Positions 1 through 10,015 of a stretch of 15,216 nt of DNA are shown one piece after another. The notes beneath the pieces are model-generated. The model saw nothing but the letters and a program-made list of their open reading frames with translations. It ran no database searches and was not told the DNA's origin. The stretch comes from Gracilaria vermiculophylla. Lineage: Eukaryota; Rhodophyta; Florideophyceae; Gracilariales; Gracilariaceae. Location of the stretch: the NCBI GenBank assembly GCA_019155205.2, contig JAHNZQ020000010.1, positions 1,650,786 to 1,666,001 of the forward strand, in the 5' to 3' direction. Numbering within the stretch: the first letter of the stretch is position 1; each line of letters begins with the position of its first letter. The translations under genes and the position numbers were made by a program.

Positions 1-360
1 TGCTATGATGCGACCTGGGGATCGGCGGCTTAGAAACCTGCGTGAATAGACAAGAGACTCCAACCGGAAAATGTAGAAGAAGACTCAAGGGTGCTTGTCT
101 TTACTTCCCCAGAGGTGGAGCTCAACCTGCAGCTTAAATATCAAGCCGGGAGCCCACCTCGGCAGGTCTCACTACTGTGCTAATTACCTGCTTAAAATAT
201 CTAAAATAAATAATAAATTCTACCGTACCTTAAGGATACTATAGCGCACGCGGGCGAGATTATGCACCACGTGGCCCAGCCAATAAATTACGGACCCTCC
301 TTAGGAAAATTATACCTTAAGGCCAAACCACCATATTTTCGTAGGAGCCACTGTACTACA
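1..360 (-). repeat. LTR of Ty3/Gypsy-type element, reverse orientation, cut by window start
   Basis: The reverse complement starts with TGTAGTACAGTGGCTCC at 360 and aligns base for base, with few gaps, to 14644-15002. Identity is roughly 85% by eye. It also aligns, more weakly, to 4419 onward. The 5' TG start agrees with LTR convention. A TATTTAAG stretch (plus positions about 134-141) lies just upstream, in LTR orientation, of the well-conserved block containing CACCTCTGGGGAAG, so it may be the promoter TATA element; this is inference. The far end lies outside the window, so a solo LTR, a 3' LTR and a truncated element cannot be told apart. DNA on the 361+ side is not LTR-like. Confidence 0.85.
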
Positions 361-1174
361 GATGTGTAGGGCAACTCACCCCGTGGAGGTTCATCTTCCC
401 ATTTTGCCGATTCATCAGGTTCCGTTTCGAACGTGACGCCGCAGGTGCTATTCACGTCTGTTTGCACAGTGGGTTCCATAGAAATCGACCCGGCGCGTGT
501 CACGCGATGTGCTCAGCGTGACACAGCTGCACGCCAGCCGATGGCTACAGTATGGGCGTTTGATGCCACCTGCCATGTACGGTTTGTTAAGTATGTTTGC
601 TAATATATTTATTTGGTCAATTCGGCCATTCCAACCCTAGAGCTACCATAGATGGGGCGACAGCACTTCGAACAATGGCCCCAATAGACCGGACCAGGCG
701 GGATCATCGGTCTGCTTTTGCTGCCCACACGGTTGACTATCTCCATGTTGGAGAAGTACAACGTGGACAACGGAGGTCAACCACGCGTGACGCAAAGATC
801 AAGTGTCTGAACCATTCTTCCTTTCTGTAAGTTGCACCCTCGGACAAGGTTATCTCCACCGGGCCTCCGGTTTAACCTTTTTCGCCTACGTCCACCTCCC
901 AATTCACATGGCTTGACCGAAACCCGTGCGAGGCTACATATCACCAGGCCGCACCGAGATAGTACGATATATTACAAAGAGACCTCACGGAACATTACGG
1001 AAACTGCCTCAATCACAGGACTTGCCGGATAGTCGGTTTCTCTATTTGTCTTGCTCCTGTACCCGTTGCGACGTCTTGGCTCCGGAGTTACGCCCAGTTT
1101 GTGTCCCTCGCCCGAAAAAGGCTCTGTCTCTGACCCAACCCGCGAGAGGGAGGCTCGAATATCCTTCGTGGTAA
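361..1174. other. Degraded DNA between a minus-strand integrase relic and the reverse LTR; no gene recognised
   Basis: Reading the minus strand, this stretch is downstream of the integrase core relic and upstream of the LTR. The C-terminal end of a pol polyprotein would be expected here. No single frame stays open. The longest minus frame next to the LTR (from about 503) includes residues such as MEPTVQTDVNS and ESAKWEDEPP. I do not recognise these as a domain. Short plus-strand frames at 597-830 and 926-1174 have no family resemblance and are treated as chance. Base composition is closer to the retroelements than to the AT-rich DNA beyond 2100, which supports a retroelement origin. Confidence 0.4.
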
Positions 1175-2000
1175 TTACCCCTTTTGGGGTGTTCCATTAC
1201 ATTCTAACAGGATCCATTGCACTTTTACCGTGCTAAAGGCAGACGTGACATTTTTCATTTGGTTCGATAAGCGTTTGGCTTGCTCAGTGCTACCGTTTGA
1301 ATGGCAAAGAAATGACAGAGTCTGGGAAACTAAATCATGATCAGTAGCGCCTTTCTGCATTGATGACAATCTTGAACGTATAGTTGTAGGCCAACCGGAC
1401 TGTACATATTTCTCCAACGGTTGACCCTTAGTGATTTTTTCCATAATCCCCGAGGTACATGGAAACAGTTTAGAGGAGGTTAAGGTGGACCTGCAACTGG
1501 CCATAGAAAAGAAATCTTGCATGGTATCGACTTTGGTTTTTTCCATGTTCCACATGCAAATTTAATATTCCTGAAACCTACTGTGTTTTTTCTTGAGCAC
1601 TTGTTTACTTTTTGAAGAAGTCTAGTACTGTGCGCGGGGAGCGTAAGATAGGTTTGTAAGTTCGAGGAAGCGACTGGTCTAATGCGTGGAGTCGTGGCTC
1701 GACCCAAGAGGTGACACCAGTCAGTACCAGGAATAGCGAGGGCAGTATCAGAACGGCTGTAGGTACAAGGTGACCGAGAGGATAACGGCAACGAAATCTA
1801 AAAACGGAAATAGCCGCTAATGGAGAAGGACACCCATGCAGTATCTGTGTAACTTGCAGTTTGAATGTAGAACTCGTAGAAGTCAAGACTTTAGCCGAGA
1901 AGCGCTAAAAGTTACTCAACAGGAAAGGGGGCCTTCAAGCATCTCCAGAAATATGCTGCAGTGCTCTGGTCAACCTTCACGTCATCCACGTGGCTCCATT
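1175..2000 (-). pseudogene. pol: Ty3/Gypsy integrase relic (zinc-finger and catalytic-core region)
   Basis: Integrase inserts retroelement cDNA into the genome. In one minus frame from about 2000 to 1605, the order is: a degraded zinc-finger region (LQHISGDA with a retained His, CxxC lost), the linker ILHGCPSPLAAISV, a degenerate core start in the place of the usual D-x-V-G-P-L-P motif (RCRYPLGHLVPTA), then VLTGVTSWVEPRLHA, which matches the 'DRFTRWxEA' block of animal Gypsy integrases. A second frame (1555 to 1175) gives SGWPTTIRS and CHSNGSTEQAKR, matching the 'G-x-P-x-x-I-x-SD' and 'HPQSNGxxER' blocks that carry the later catalytic residues. Stops and at least one frame change make it a pseudogene. 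RNase H and reverse transcriptase, expected above 2000, are not recognisable. It differs in sequence from the integrase at 9978-11477. Family assignment is by motif recognition only. Confidence 0.7.
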
Positions 2001-4418
2001 ACATCCCAGGAGGCACTTGGCACGCTGCCTACTATGGCCTCTTGGCATCAATAAAACTCTACCCTCTGCTACCTAGCCTATCAGCACAGTTTATACGTGA
2101 TGCGAAAACGGTCATGGCGCATACCATGCTACTAAGAACTTCGTTCACCGTACTACAAGCAACATTTTCACATATTCGCATTTTTAATTATTTATCTGGG
2201 CATTATCTATGGAGTACAACTTCCTTTGGCGAATTGTTTTTCTATTTCTGCAGGTAAAAGAGAAACGGCTACTTATCATGGTATTCTCTTTTCCATCTCA
2301 ACCGATGTTTTGCGGCACTTGCAGACACTACATGATAATTTTAGTCTTTCTTAGCAGCAAAGCAGTGTTTCACAGCTTTTATGATTCGTTCCACATACAG
2401 GCATTCTTCGTCAGCTGTCTTAACGGCGCATATGCCAACCTTGGACTGTTGCGGGGCCGTTTGTTTTGGGATCCATGTGTCTAGGTGTTTTTAGCAGATA
2501 AACCTCCCTCAATGCATACCCTATACAGATTTTTGAGTCTTCATGCCCCGCAATTGTTCTAATTGGTTGTATGGTTTCCTATTACAGTTATAATATGGCT
2601 CTGTTTTTTTTTGGCTGCATTTGTGTTCTTGTTTACAGCATTGCTTCCACAAGAGCGCGTATTCCTCCATCGAAAAGACCATGCAGAAAATATTTGTCAA
2701 TTGGAAGATGGTTCCTTGTTCTGGGCAAATACATACGAAGAAAAAAATTTCGCTCTTCATCATAAGCTGAATCAATTTGAGTGCAATAATCGTTGATACT
2801 GGTTTATTTGAGTTTGGCATTCCTTTTTAGTTTGATAGTTGCGCTTAGGTCAGCTACGTGTCACACGGTATCTTATTATCTTGGTGCTATAGCTTAATGT
2901 GAGATATCCATTTACCAATAGGCTTATCAACAAGGGACCTTTTTCTATAATTGATCTCTCATGGACGATATCACGTATTCTAGCGCATACGAAAAATCGC
3001 AAAACCTAATCAATAGTATTTTCCTAGCAAACTACGGCGTTGGGGCACATCGAATAAGTGCGTCCAATAAGTTGTTCGCAGCTAGATGTGCTGAACATAC
3101 TGCAGATTCTTATTTATCATATAGCAGGACACCAGCCCGCTCTTGTACACATATGATTCTCTCCAGCATAGAGACCAGAGTTACCTATATTAAGATAAGT
3201 ATTAAATTTGCTCCATAACTGTTCTTCTTCGTCAGAAAAAATCAGACCCGGTCATATCACGACCTTATACTCTCTGCCATTGACAGCTACGTGATTTATA
3301 GTAAACTCACGTCAGTTTTTTCCGCCTCTGTTTGTTAGCAATTTTCTTATTCAATACCTGGAAGTACATAGCGTTGCAGAACATTTAAGAGGCTTTATGA
3401 CTGAATCGTGTGCATATATGCACACTCTCGTCAGCCAATGTTTTCCAGCCGCTTTTAATTACTCTCATTTTATTTTCTCATTACTTCCTATTCTTGCTTT
3501 AATTCCATTCCTACTTATGGTACTTTGCAAATCAAGTTTGACTTTTACCACCATTGACAAACATATTGCTGTATTGAATGAGCAGGTATCTCTAAAGATC
3601 GGAAAATGTGCTGGTAGGGAAATGCCAACACCCATGAACTGCAGTTTAGACAATAGCATCTGTTAAATATTCGAAGATCCTAGTATCTGCAAGAAAATGA
3701 GAAATTTATAAGTTCCATTTCTCTCAAATTATACCAGAAATATCAGAACTTTTAAGTAAATAAAAAATGTTCCCATTCTTCAGATCTCTTTAATACAATA
3801 AAAATATCACTTTCATTTTGGTTGGTATCAACCAAGTTCATTAGTGTACTGAATAGCTTTTGCCTCACATCATGTCAACCACTTCATTTTTTTTCCGTAA
3901 ATGATCAACAATGCTATTCAAGAAACCCCCCAGGGACGTTGCTGCTCGAGTTTATACTCGTACGCAAACTTCTACAAGTGATGTCCAATGCAAGATATTT
4001 ATTCAAAAACTCGGAAATTACCCGTGCAATAGACAAATTGATAAATGTGATGTAATCGCTAATCTCAACAATGGCCATCCACAGATAAATGCAACACTTC
4101 TTTTCGAGCTCTCTTGTCGTAATAAGCAGTGTGACACTATGTAATTCAATCTACGTGCTGTGGATCATATGTCCGGTTTAATTAATGAAGCTCATGTTGG
4201 ATTTTTTCACCTGCAGTTCCGTAGTACGGCGAGTAGTATTGAAATAGGGCAACTTTAGATTGAAAGCCACGATTTTATGAAAAAGTGTATGCAGTTACAA
4301 CGTCAATTTCATGGCTCCAATTTGTCGAGAGTCACACCACACCTGGGTTTTTTTCACTATAATGCAACAAATGTGATGCAAATCTGTAGACTAACGGTGC
4401 AGGACAGCAGCAACATAG
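2001..4418. other. AT-rich region, no recognised gene
   Basis: About 2.4 kb, clearly richer in A+T than the flanking elements from about 2100 on, and with no frame matching a family I know. The end near 2001-2095 may still belong to the integrase relic. Two short stretches look more protein-like than the rest. One is plus 2639-2796, preceded by a good 3' splice-site-like tract (TTGTGTTCTTGTTTACAG) and ending in a stop. The other is minus 2343-2483, which contains ADEECLYVERIIKAVKHC. Neither could be linked to other exons. No tRNA, rRNA or obvious tandem repeat was seen. Confidence 0.45.
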
Positions 4419-4937
4419 TGTTATACAGTGAATCTTAAGGAGATGTTGTGGTGTGGCCTTACAAGGGGATATTTCTAAGGTGGGCTCTTATTTTATTAAC
4501 TGAGCCACACGGTGCATAGTTCGGCCCCCGTGCGCTACAATACCCTTGAGGAACGGCAGAATTTAGATTTATGATAGTTGATTTGTGCCGGTAATTACTT
4601 CAGTAGTGAGATCTGCCAAGGCGGGCTCCTGGCGTGGTACTAAACATGCCGGTCGCGCTCTACCTCTGGGGAAGTAAACCAAGCACACTTGAGTCTACGT
4701 CTGTGTTTCCGGTTGAGGACTCTCGTCGAACATTCTTAGGTTTCTAAGCCACTGATCTCCTGGTCACATCGTATCAGTGCCTGTGGGAGCATTGTCCGCC
4801 CAGTGAACCTCTCTCTCCGCTTGGTGTTTGCGCATCCTCTTTCATGACTCCCACGGCCCTTGACAGCGATCCCTAAAGACTACCATCAGGAAATCCGGTC
4901 TCTGGAGTCCTCAAAATTTTTTAACTGACGTTGTGCA
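4419..4937 (+). repeat. 5' LTR plus possible leader of the main Ty3/Gypsy element
   Basis: TGTTATACAGTGAATC at 4419 lines up with the start of the LTR at 14644 (TGTAGTACAGTGGCTC). Alignment continues without large gaps: a shared TTGTGC lies 512 bases from the start here and 513 bases from the start in the 14644 copy. Conserved blocks include CTCTGGGGAAG and TTGTCCGCCCAGTGAACCTC. This copy is the most diverged of the three. Similarity to the downstream copy runs on past 4937, so the true LTR end cannot be placed by comparison; a TG...CA reading could end at 4802 (TCCGCCCA) or near 4937 (TTGTGCA). No clear tRNA primer-binding site (TGG...) follows either point. The gag relic starts just downstream, so this is the 5' copy of that element. 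Confidence 0.75.
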
Positions 4938-5146
4938 CTAAAACCATGAAAGGAGAACTGCCGGTATCAAAACTGGTCTTTAGACTTAAAAGGTCAGCTT
5001 CTGAAGGAATCCAAAGAGTCGCAATAGAACAGCATTTCAAACTTGCAACGATCGGAACCCAGCAGTGGATTTCTTCCTCAAGAGGATTCGGTAGTAGAAG
5101 AAAATTACCCGCGACCTACATCTATACGGACCTCTCCGAACCCGTA

Positions 5147-7609
5147 ATGGAAACCCCCCCACAGAACCCTTAGAAATGGACTCCGTCGAAGGGCACAGCA
5201 CGCGCAGCATTCCCCAGGAGATGGGCGCCAAACTGCAGGGCCCTGAAAGTCTCCTTAGGAATCCTGGACCTTCTGTGGAGCGATTCAGGAATCGCCTTAG
5301 GAGAGTGCATGATGGGAAGCAAACAGAATCCTCCTCGACCTCTCCGGAGAACTCCGACGTGGAGGTTGAAGAACCGCATACTGCATGGCAGCCGCCACTT
5401 CAAGAGCTGCAGTGACGGGAACACCCGGAGTCTAACTCCCTCCTGGAGTCACTGACCCCGCGCCTTACAGATTGGCTCTCACAAAAGCTGGTCAAAAGAA
5501 TACCTGCAGGTTTTGAAGCCCACTTCGGAGCGCGCCGCCACGTCCTTGTAGGGGAAATCGCCACAAAGAGCGCTCACCGTGCTGTGGATGCTTTGCTGGA
5601 TTTTGGCCCCTTCGTAGAGGTGACCTCAGATGTTCTCGGTGCGGAGGTTCGTTCCCAAACCGCGCAGCTGCTCCCCGCAGCGGCGTTTCAAATTTATTCT
5701 TCCGCCCAGAAGAGGTTCCCTCTATCAAAATCTAAGGTGAACCCGGGCAAAAAAGGACAGGAAATTGCCACCCCCTAAGCCAGCGGAAGAAATAATACTG
5801 CCGTAGGGAAACGGGAGCATCTCAGAAATACTGATATGTATCGTCTGGATCTGTCGCCCTATGGAGGAGGACAGGATAACGAGCGCGAATTATTTCACCC
5901 AAGAAGAGAAGAATGGATGCTCTCCTGGTGAGTCGCAATAGAGAGGTATCGTGAGTCACCCAGAGAAACTTAAGGAAATACGGCAAAAGAAACGAATGAA
6001 AAAAAATTGAAACCGAAACACTGACTTGTGGAGAAGCTCAGACTCTGAATCAGTATACAGCTTCAGCTAGGAGGATAGTATACCTCCCAAGTGGGAAAGC
6101 AGAAGGGTCGGAAAGGTTGTCCCGCTTAACGACCTGTTCGCCAAAGTGCTGGATTATGACACCTACAAATTCAATGATCGCTCCACTTTTTACGATGGGG
6201 CGGTTGCTAAACGCCTCACGAAGATACACCGCCAGACGGATATTCAAATGAAGAAGCACTCCTTCTCAGGTGAAGACCCCATCTTGGTACTGAAGTTTCC
6301 CACGCGCTTCCGTTCAGAGTACAATACCAATGGTGTACATGCATGTGGTGCCATGTGGTGCTTTCAGTTCTACTTCACTGGTCATGTGCACTCGGTCGTG
6401 CAGCCGCGTCTCACGGAGGAGACCACCATTGTGGGTGATCTTGGAGCGAGGTTCTTGACAACGTAGCCAGAGGTGGTAAATTCCCGCCATAAGAGGTACG
6501 CAATGGACGAGATGATAGCCGATGCTGACGCTAAAGTCACCTCCTAAAGGCAGAATACGGGAAAGATCGAAACGAAGTTCTCACAGAAGCTGTAGACAAA
6601 GGCCTTATGGTGTGGGAACATGTACTCCGAACTCCTGTTGAAATCATTGCTTGTCAAGGGACGCCTTCTCTCGATCCGCACCAGGTTGCGTAATCACTTG
6701 GTAACGCATCCAAAGGTCACCTATACGAACTTTGCCTGTTTTGCGGAATCCTTTGGAAATGCCCACCGTGCCGCACTTTGCAGCCACGCTTCGCTGATTG
6801 ACAAACTGGCGGCCTCAAGGAACCGTCGGGCATCCACCCCGACGCTGGGCTTCAGCACCTCAGGGGAGGCCGACGAGCTCACGCTCGAGGGAAAGCAAGA
6901 GGTACTTGCTATGGCATACGCCTCATCTTAGGAAGCCCCTTCTAGGACGAGGACACCCTCGTCTCTAACCTGGTATGCCTCAGCAGAATCTTACAGAAGT
7001 ATCCGATTCGCAAATTCTCAGAGCTACGCACGGCCTTGTAGGATTTGCCTGTATGGAAAACCAGTACAATGCACTACATTCATTCAGGAAATGAACGCCA
7101 CCATTCTGTAGGAACGGGAAAAGAACTTCCAGGATCTGAAGGACGCCTCAAAAGAGAGCTAAAGTTATCGAACCGAGTATCATGATATCCGCTCCCCCGA
7201 GAGAAACTACGGATACCGCATTCCTGTTAGAGTGCAGCCTGTTCTATTGGCTCTGGTAGCGACAGCGCAAGGGCCGGTACACAAGCCGGCTGCACCTCAA
7301 GGGAACCCGGGACATCCCAGTGCGCAACGGCAGAATCCGTTTCTCACTGGAACTCAGATACCCTCCAACCAGGAAAACCCTCAGGGTCGCGCGTAGAAGC
7401 TCCGCGTGTCTCCTTATTATCGAGCCTCGGATCTACAAAGGTCGCCTTTAGTAAAGCGAGAGAAGCCGTTTGCACGGTCGACGCAAAATCTGCGGGCCCC
7501 CCAATCTTTTTTGAACTATTCGAAGCCTTTAAGGATTCAGTTTGAACGCCTCACCGTTATAAGTACAACGCATTTGCCCCTAGAAGATTTTACCGGATCG
7601 CTCCCATGA
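5147..7609 (+). pseudogene. gag: gag polyprotein relic (structural proteins)
   Basis: Gag forms the virus-like particle that packages retrotransposon RNA. The likely start is the ATG at 5147 (METPP...). The frame shifts at a run of seven Cs (5154-5160) and then stays in one frame to about 5950, apart from stops at 5413 and 5776. From about 6030 a second frame runs through 6931 and beyond. It carries the best-preserved part: KVLDYDTYKFNDRSTFYDG, KKHSFSGEDPILVLKFPTRF and, near 6720, KVTYTNFACFAESFGNAHRA. I take this to be the capsid region of this Gypsy lineage. No CCHC zinc knuckle was found between 6930 and 7600. In-frame stops include those at 6464 and 6929. The 3' limit is uncertain because the protease module starts in another frame near 7540. 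Confidence 0.65.
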
Positions 7610-8412
7610 CATTGCACACTATCCTCGATACCGAAGCTGGCCCCAATCTGGTGCACACCGACGTGCTTCTGCGGTCTGCTCTCGGCATTTTGAGGACTGG
7701 CAAGCTCCCTACGGTGCGAGACGCGTCGTGCCGAGCACTGAAAATCCTCGGTGCATCACTTTTGTATATACTACTGTGCTTCTTACTGGTGAGGGTGTGG
7801 TTCTTTGTGGTGACTGAATTGGCGGCACAATGCATATTGGGCATTTTCTTTGTGGATCGATATGTACGTGCAATATACAGACTCCTGCGGAAGATAACGT
7901 TTCATGACGCCGGCTGTGTCGGTATCGTCTGCACATCTGCGGTATCGGAAGCTAATAGGCGTTAAGTGGGTTCTCTTTCATAGGAAATGCTGTCGAAAAA
8001 GCTCCGGGTGGTTGAAAGTATCGAAATACCTGCGAGACGTACGGCTGAATTTTGATTGCAGGCCTCTGCATCTGGCCTTTCATTCCTACAGGGGAGTACA
8101 AATCTGAGGACGAAGCAGCGCTCCATGGTGGCAGACGACATTAAGGAAATAGTGCTCAACATTCCCTTCAGTGTCGTGCTTTCCAACCGGAAGGAGTCGC
8201 CGTTACGGCTCCAGAAAGAATCTGTCGTTGGACTGGCACTAACTGCCCCTGTAGGACTGGTTCATCTTCCTTGTACGGAAGACCTTACAGAACGCGAAAC
8301 AATAGCCACTATGGAGGCTGGGGGGACATCAGCAATTCCAGGGCGAGAGAAGCCTGCCACCTGGCAGAAAAAGCTCAAAAAATTGCGAAGATTTCAAAGA
8401 GTATCGCAATAG
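7540..8412 (+). pseudogene. pol: Retropepsin-like protease and protease-RT linker of pol
   Basis: An aspartic protease that would cut the Gag-Pol polyprotein. FYRIAPMTLHTILDTEAGPN (7570-7641) corresponds to the active-site strand; the normal D-T-G triad reads D-T-E, with the Asp codon at 7627-7629. Further on, VVTELAAQCILGIFFVDRYV fits the hydrophobic 'ILG' block near the end of retropepsins. The same frame continues, with stops near 7963, 7978 and 8053, into a linker (KLRVVESIEIPARR; then LRTKQRSMVADDIKE and PLRLQKESVVGLA), which resembles the segment between protease and reverse transcriptase in Ty3/Gypsy pol. A frame change near 8413-8438 leads into the reverse transcriptase. The start at 7540 is approximate. 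The DTE triad alone would be expected to abolish activity. Confidence 0.75.
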
Positions 8413-8438
8413 GATAGTGGAGATGCTATTTGCTTTTG

Positions 8439-10015
8439 AGGACATATAGTCTGAGCGCCTGGGCGACGTTGACCTGGCCGAGCACCGGACCCAGCGCAAC
8501 CCAGATGCGAAACCGGTACACCACCTCACGAGGAGGATCGGACCCCATGCTCGCCATTTTGAACGCGATGAGTTCCATTGGATTCTCGACAAGGGCGTTA
8601 TCGAGCCCCGTAATTCCTAGTAGATCTTTGCAATTCAGATTTTAAAGAAGAAAGATGGCTCCTTGAGGTTCTGAATTGAATATAGACGCCTCTGAGAGGT
8701 GATGGTACGCATTTCGTACCCGATACTACGTAGGGACCAATGTTTTAACTCCTTAGGTGATGCTCCCGTTTTCTTCACTCTGGATTCTAACACCAGCTAC
8801 TGTAAAATTGAGATGGAGGACTACGATTAGAATAACACAACGTTCACCTCTATCAGATTCGTAAACATGCCATTTGCATTGGAGATTACACCCGCTATAT
8901 TCCAACGAGCGGTGGGCATAATCCTGTCAAAGGTGAAGTTGCAGTACGTCCTGGTTTATATTGAAGATGTCATTATATACTCCCGCATCGTGGAGGAGCA
9001 GTTTATGCATATGAAGCACTTGCTGCAACTCTTGAAGGACGATGAACTCACCTTGAAGCCGGAAAATTGTTTCTTTCTCCAGTCTTCGGTGGACTATCTA
9101 GTGCATGTTGTGCTCTTAGGCCGCCTACCAGTTTCCACATAACCCCAGGATGCAATCAAGAAGCTCACCATTCCACAATCCATACAGAGCTTCGGTTTTT
9201 ATCCGGGATTGCATAATGTCCGTTGCAGGTTTGTACCGAATTTCTCCTGTATTGCGGCGTGGTGAAATTGTCTTTTGGAGAAGGACAAGCCGATGAAATT
9301 GGCTATCTTGACGGACGGAGTTTTTGAAGCCTTTAACACCTTGAAAGGGAGACTAATAAAACCACTGATTTTGGTACCCTCGGAGCGGAACGGCTGAATG
9401 GTGCTGGACCTAGACGCTTGTGAGTATCAGGTCGTATGTGCTCTCCTACAGGAATAACCTGAAGGTGGACTTCAAGCTATAGGATAATGGAGTCGCAGCC
9501 TTTCAATTACGGCATGAAATTCTTCAACATTGGAGCGCGAATGTCTCTCCATCGTATAGGCGGTCCTTATTTTCCGCCCGTCCCTGTAAGGCGCGCGTTG
9601 CACGTTGAAAACAGACCACGCACCATTAAAGAAGATATTGTCTTTGACGGATGCTTCCTGTCGTCTAGAAAGGTGGAGACTACTCCTTCCGGAAATGGAA
9701 TTTGACATCGGCCACAGTCCTAGCATAAAACACCAGGCAGTAGACGAGCTGTGGCGAATCTCCATTGAAGGGGAAGACAAAACACCTTCGGAGGACACAG
9801 TCCCATGTCTATTCATCGAGGACGCCGATAGGAAAAAAGAATCCGCTAGAGAATTCTCGGAATGCGGTGAACCGGGAAGCAGGCTAGGTGGGCCCCCTGC
9901 AGTGATAATTCTTGTTGCGGAGGAGAAAAAAGTTCTCCCGTGCACCATATCGGAGTTCCTGAAAGAGCAGAGTATAGATGCGTACTGTAAGGAGTGTTTT
10001 GCCACTGTGGATAGT
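8439..10015 (+). pseudogene. pol: Reverse transcriptase and RNase H of Ty3/Gypsy pol
   Basis: Copies element RNA into DNA and removes the RNA strand. One frame runs the whole length, broken only by stops (for example 8448, 8624-8629, 8828, 9140 and several between 9250 and 9590). RT blocks in order: LDKGVIEPRNS, ILKKKDGSLRF, FFTLDSNTSYCKIEM (first catalytic Asp kept), MPFALEITPAIFQRA, then VYIEDVIIYS. The last is the YxDD box, with Glu in place of the first Asp (codon 8963-8965). The thumb/connection follows (DYLVHVV; RFVPNF). RNase H blocks are VLDLDACEYQVVCALLQE, TLERECLSIV and TDHAPLKKILSL, retaining the expected acidic residues, then RLERWRLLLPEMEFDIGHSP. A frame change near 10015 joins it to the integrase. 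Confidence 0.9.

Noticed and set aside
1901..2257. Plus-strand open frame with aromatic and hydrophobic content (LHYIPGGTWHAAYYG), considered as RNase H end or a membrane protein exon
   Set aside because: Its first part is antisense to the minus-strand integrase zinc-finger region, which continues in one frame into recognisable integrase blocks. The plus reading had no supporting neighbours.
3397..3666. Plus-strand frame with a hydrophobic segment followed by a good donor-like GAGCAG|GTATCT
   Set aside because: The hydrophobic run is what T-rich DNA gives by default, and no matching upstream exon could be found.
4800..4937. tRNA primer-binding site (TGGTGTTTGCGC, or TGGAGTCC) after the LTR
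   Set aside because: Neither candidate follows a CA-ending LTR, and the two copies differ inside both. The LTR boundary itself is unresolved.
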